A DNA stretch of 27,067 nucleotides from Amoeboaphelidium occidentale (Eukaryota > Aphelidiomycota > Aphelidea): assembly GCA_023515795.1 (NCBI GenBank), contig JALGPX010000071.1, positions 30,282-57,348 on the forward strand. The letters are read 5' to 3'. Shown here in pieces: positions 25,371 through 27,067 of the stretch (its first letter is position 1; every line of letters starts with the position of its first letter). The translations under genes were made by a program, and so were the position numbers. A model generated the notes under the pieces. That model saw nothing but the letters and a program-made list of their open reading frames with translations, had not been told where the DNA came from and ran no database searches.

Positions 25371-26540
25371 ATGATCACTTTTACTTTGGTCGCTCGAATT
25401 GTTGATGGCCTTCCATTGGCTGCTTCCGTTGATGATAACTCACAAACTGGAACAGGCGATGGTACCGATTCCGGAGGAAGTGATAATGTCAAAGTATCCC
25501 GGTATTTGTCCAGGAAGTTTACTCCACTCACATCTCCAACTCTGCCAACAGCTGCATCATTCAGTTACATGACAAGCGCAGCGATTCACTACATAATTGA
25601 GAATGGAGTTGTCTTTATAACGATATCAGACAGGTCTTTCGCCAGGCTGTTGGCTTTTGCTTATTTAACTGAGCTGAAGACTCAATTTATGAAGAGCTAC
25701 TCACAAGAGGACATTCAGACACAGAAGAGGCCTTACTCGTTCATCAGATTCGAGTCTGAGATAAACAAAATTATGAAGAGGTACATGAACACAAGGAGTT
25801 TGCGAACTCAGAATATTGATTTGGGTTCTTTGGCTGCGTTGATACAGAATTATCCGACGTTCTCTTTTCAAGAACTCTTTCCTGATTACGTTCCGGAACT
25901 TGCGAGTACTGCTTATGGAAGGAGGAAATCTCAGAATCGTTCAATTGCTAATGTTTCATCATCGGAATCGCTATGGTTGTATCTTAAAATGATTTGGTAT
26001 CACGATAAGTTGTTTTTGGTTTACATGCTTTCTTTGCTGTACATCGCTTACTGGAGTATTACTTTTGATCTCTGGTTTGGGCTGGGATATCATCCTGCAG
26101 TTTCGAGAGATGATGGGTATGATGCTGGTGGTGTAGATGCGGACCAGGAACACCTTATAGAAACAGAACATGTCCCTTACTACTTTTACTATTCGATTCT
26201 GGCTACTGCTTTGTGCTCTATTATAATCTTCTCTCTTTTATTAAGACAGATATTACGAAAACTTGATTATGATTCTCTGCTGTTAGCCTTTTACATCCAA
26301 ACTATTTCAAGCATCCTCTTTTTATCTCAATGCCTCAGTGTAGAAGCAGGGTATGGGTTCTCTTATTCAAAGTTCAGGAATAACGATTACTTTCTGGTTG
26401 ATAGAAAGGAAGTCACAATATTTGGCGGATTGTTTCGACTTGACATGATGTTTTATACCATCAATGTCATTTCACTGTTTGTTTGGGCCTATTTCAGAGC
26501 CAAAGGGGAACAAGGGAAGCTTGCAAAGTATGAAGATTAA
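25371..26540 (+). CDS. Sec22-like longin protein with four membrane segments (SEC22A/C architecture)
   Basis: Residues 1-20 (MITFTLVARIVDGLPLAASV) and the blocks FSYMTSAAIHYIIENGV, FARLLAFAYLTELKTQF and RPYSFIRFESEINKIMKRY match the N-terminal longin domain of the ER-Golgi SNARE Sec22. A Gly/Ser/Asp-rich insert lies at about 22-40. After the longin domain there is no heptad SNARE helix with a central Arg/Gln layer. Instead a linker of about 60 residues leads to four hydrophobic segments (about 214-236, 271-291, 302-323 and 357-377). This is the layout of vertebrate SEC22A and SEC22C, which are not classical SNAREs. It probably acts at the ER or early Golgi. The length is 389 residues; no intron is needed. 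It converges on the surface-protein gene with 38 bp between stop codons. Confidence 0.85.
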   Translation: MITFTLVARIVDGLPLAASVDDNSQTGTGDGTDSGGSDNVKVSRYLSRKFTPLTSPTLPTAASFSYMTSAAIHYIIENGVVFITISDRSFARLLAFAYLTELKTQFMKSYSQEDIQTQKRPYSFIRFESEINKIMKRYMNTRSLRTQNIDLGSLAALIQNYPTFSFQELFPDYVPELASTAYGRRKSQNRSIANVSSSESLWLYLKMIWYHDKLFLVYMLSLLYIAYWSITFDLWFGLGYHPAVSRDDGYDAGGVDADQEHLIETEHVPYYFYYSILATALCSIIIFSLLLRQILRKLDYDSLLLAFYIQTISSILFLSQCLSVEAGYGFSYSKFRNNDYFLVDRKEVTIFGGLFRLDMMFYTINVISLFVWAYFRAKGEQGKLAKYED

Positions 26541-26578
26541 ATTAACGTTTTATTATTATTTTATCGTGTTCTGTGCGT

Positions 26579-27067
26579 TTAAAGAGCCAATGAAAGCAAA
26601 CCAGCCAAAACACCGAAGATACCTGTTGCAACGAATGAAGATGCATCAGAAGTTGGGGTTGATGTAGTAGTGTCAGTGGTGGTGGTTGAACCAGAAGTTG
26701 ATCCTGAACCGTTTCCACCGTTAACACCAGCCTGGCAAGTTGTCTTACCATCCTTGACAATGCATCCGTTCCATGCACCTGAACCCTGGCAAGAAAGATC
26801 GTCGTAAGCACAAGCAATTTTACCAGAAGCTGCACCAGCAACACTGTTTCCATTGTAAGAAGCGCGACCATTGATTGCACCTTCAGCGATACATTTTGCA
26901 TCACCAACTGCACAACCAGCAGCACCGTTAGCAGCACCACCGACGCTCAAACCTTTTGGACCAGTTGCCTGACCAGAAACTGCACCCTTAACAGCAACAC
27001 CCTTCTCGTTTGCAGCACCAGCACCGCTAGCAGCACCAGCAACATTGACAACGTAACCATTAACATT
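26579..27067 (-). CDS. Gly/Ala-rich repeat surface protein, probably GPI-anchored (5' end beyond window)
   Basis: The frame is open to the right window edge, so the N-terminus and signal peptide lie outside. The visible 162 residues are built of about seven short repeats of 15-19 residues, each opening with G-A/V-x-N/S-G (GAASG, GAVSG, GAANG, GAING, GAASG, GAWNG, GVNGG). Three of these units carry a close cysteine pair (CAVGDAKC, CAYDDLSC, CIVKDGKTTC), which suggests small disulphide loops in a solenoid-like fold. A Ser/Thr-rich stalk follows (SGSTTTTDTTTSTPTSD). The C-terminal hydrophobic tail (FVATGIFGVLAGLLSLAL), with no charged residue after it, fits a GPI-attachment signal. Codons are strongly biased to GCT, GGT, AAC and GTT, suggesting high expression. 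It is likely a cell-wall or cell-surface protein; the family was not recognised. Confidence 0.8.
   Translation of the reverse strand, partial: NVNGYVVNVAGAASGAGAANEKGVAVKGAVSGQATGPKGLSVGGAANGAAGCAVGDAKCIAEGAINGRASYNGNSVAGAASGKIACAYDDLSCQGSGAWNGCIVKDGKTTCQAGVNGGNGSGSTSGSTTTTDTTTSTPTSDASSFVATGIFGVLAGLLSLAL

Overview
The window is nuclear DNA of a fungus. The strongest lineage marker is a SOG2-type protein (leucine-rich repeats plus the RAM-network domain), supported by three Pho85/Pcl-type cyclins and a peroxisomal malate synthase. An early-diverging lineage is possible: the Rpn13 keeps its C-terminal deubiquitinase-binding domain, there is a GT49 glycosyltransferase, and there is a Crinkler-reminiscent PD-(D/E)XK protein. 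The species cannot be named from the sequence alone. The genome is compact: neighbouring coding regions are often 14-55 bp apart. The four introns found, all GT-AG, are only 38-41 nt long, so open reading frames alone give wrong gene ends for at least three genes.

Left part (1-4532): a tRNA-Val(AAC) on the minus strand, then a segment of about 2.3 kb flanked by two near-identical direct repeats of about 140 bp. That segment carries a coiled-coil protein of unknown family and a small two-exon membrane protein. Then comes RPN13 (minus strand), facing a GT49 glycosyltransferase across a TG-rich divergent promoter.

Middle (4533-12824): the GT49 gene converges on COQ8, with 14 bp between stop codons. 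COQ8 lies 35 bp downstream of malate synthase. Then come the PD-(D/E)XK protein and an M17 leucine aminopeptidase, all on the minus strand.

Right part (12825-27067): a three-exon Pumilio gene, SOG2 and a 1391-residue ABCC transporter, all on the plus strand. They are followed on the minus strand by a short nuclear-looking unknown protein and three tandem Pcl-type cyclins. A 55-bp divergent promoter separates the last cyclin from mitochondrial ribosomal protein uL14m. Next is a Sec22-like longin protein with four membrane segments and no evident SNARE helix, and finally the 3' part of a repeat-built, probably GPI-anchored surface protein.

A warning for users: all five N-runs (1142, 4091, 4522, 10340-10360, 14206) join contig ends that overlap but were never merged, so 106-263 bp is present twice at each join. 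The apparent tandem duplications there are most likely assembly artefacts. The two copies differ by substitutions or repeat length, which suggests two haplotypes. Four gene models (coiled-coil gene, GT49, PD-(D/E)XK gene, Pumilio) must be collapsed in the mind before use.

Most genes are core housekeeping or signalling genes with no operon-like logic. The nearest to a theme is growth and morphogenesis control: SOG2 (RAM network), a Pumilio RNA-binding protein and three Pcl cyclins. No CRISPR array or complete transposon was seen.
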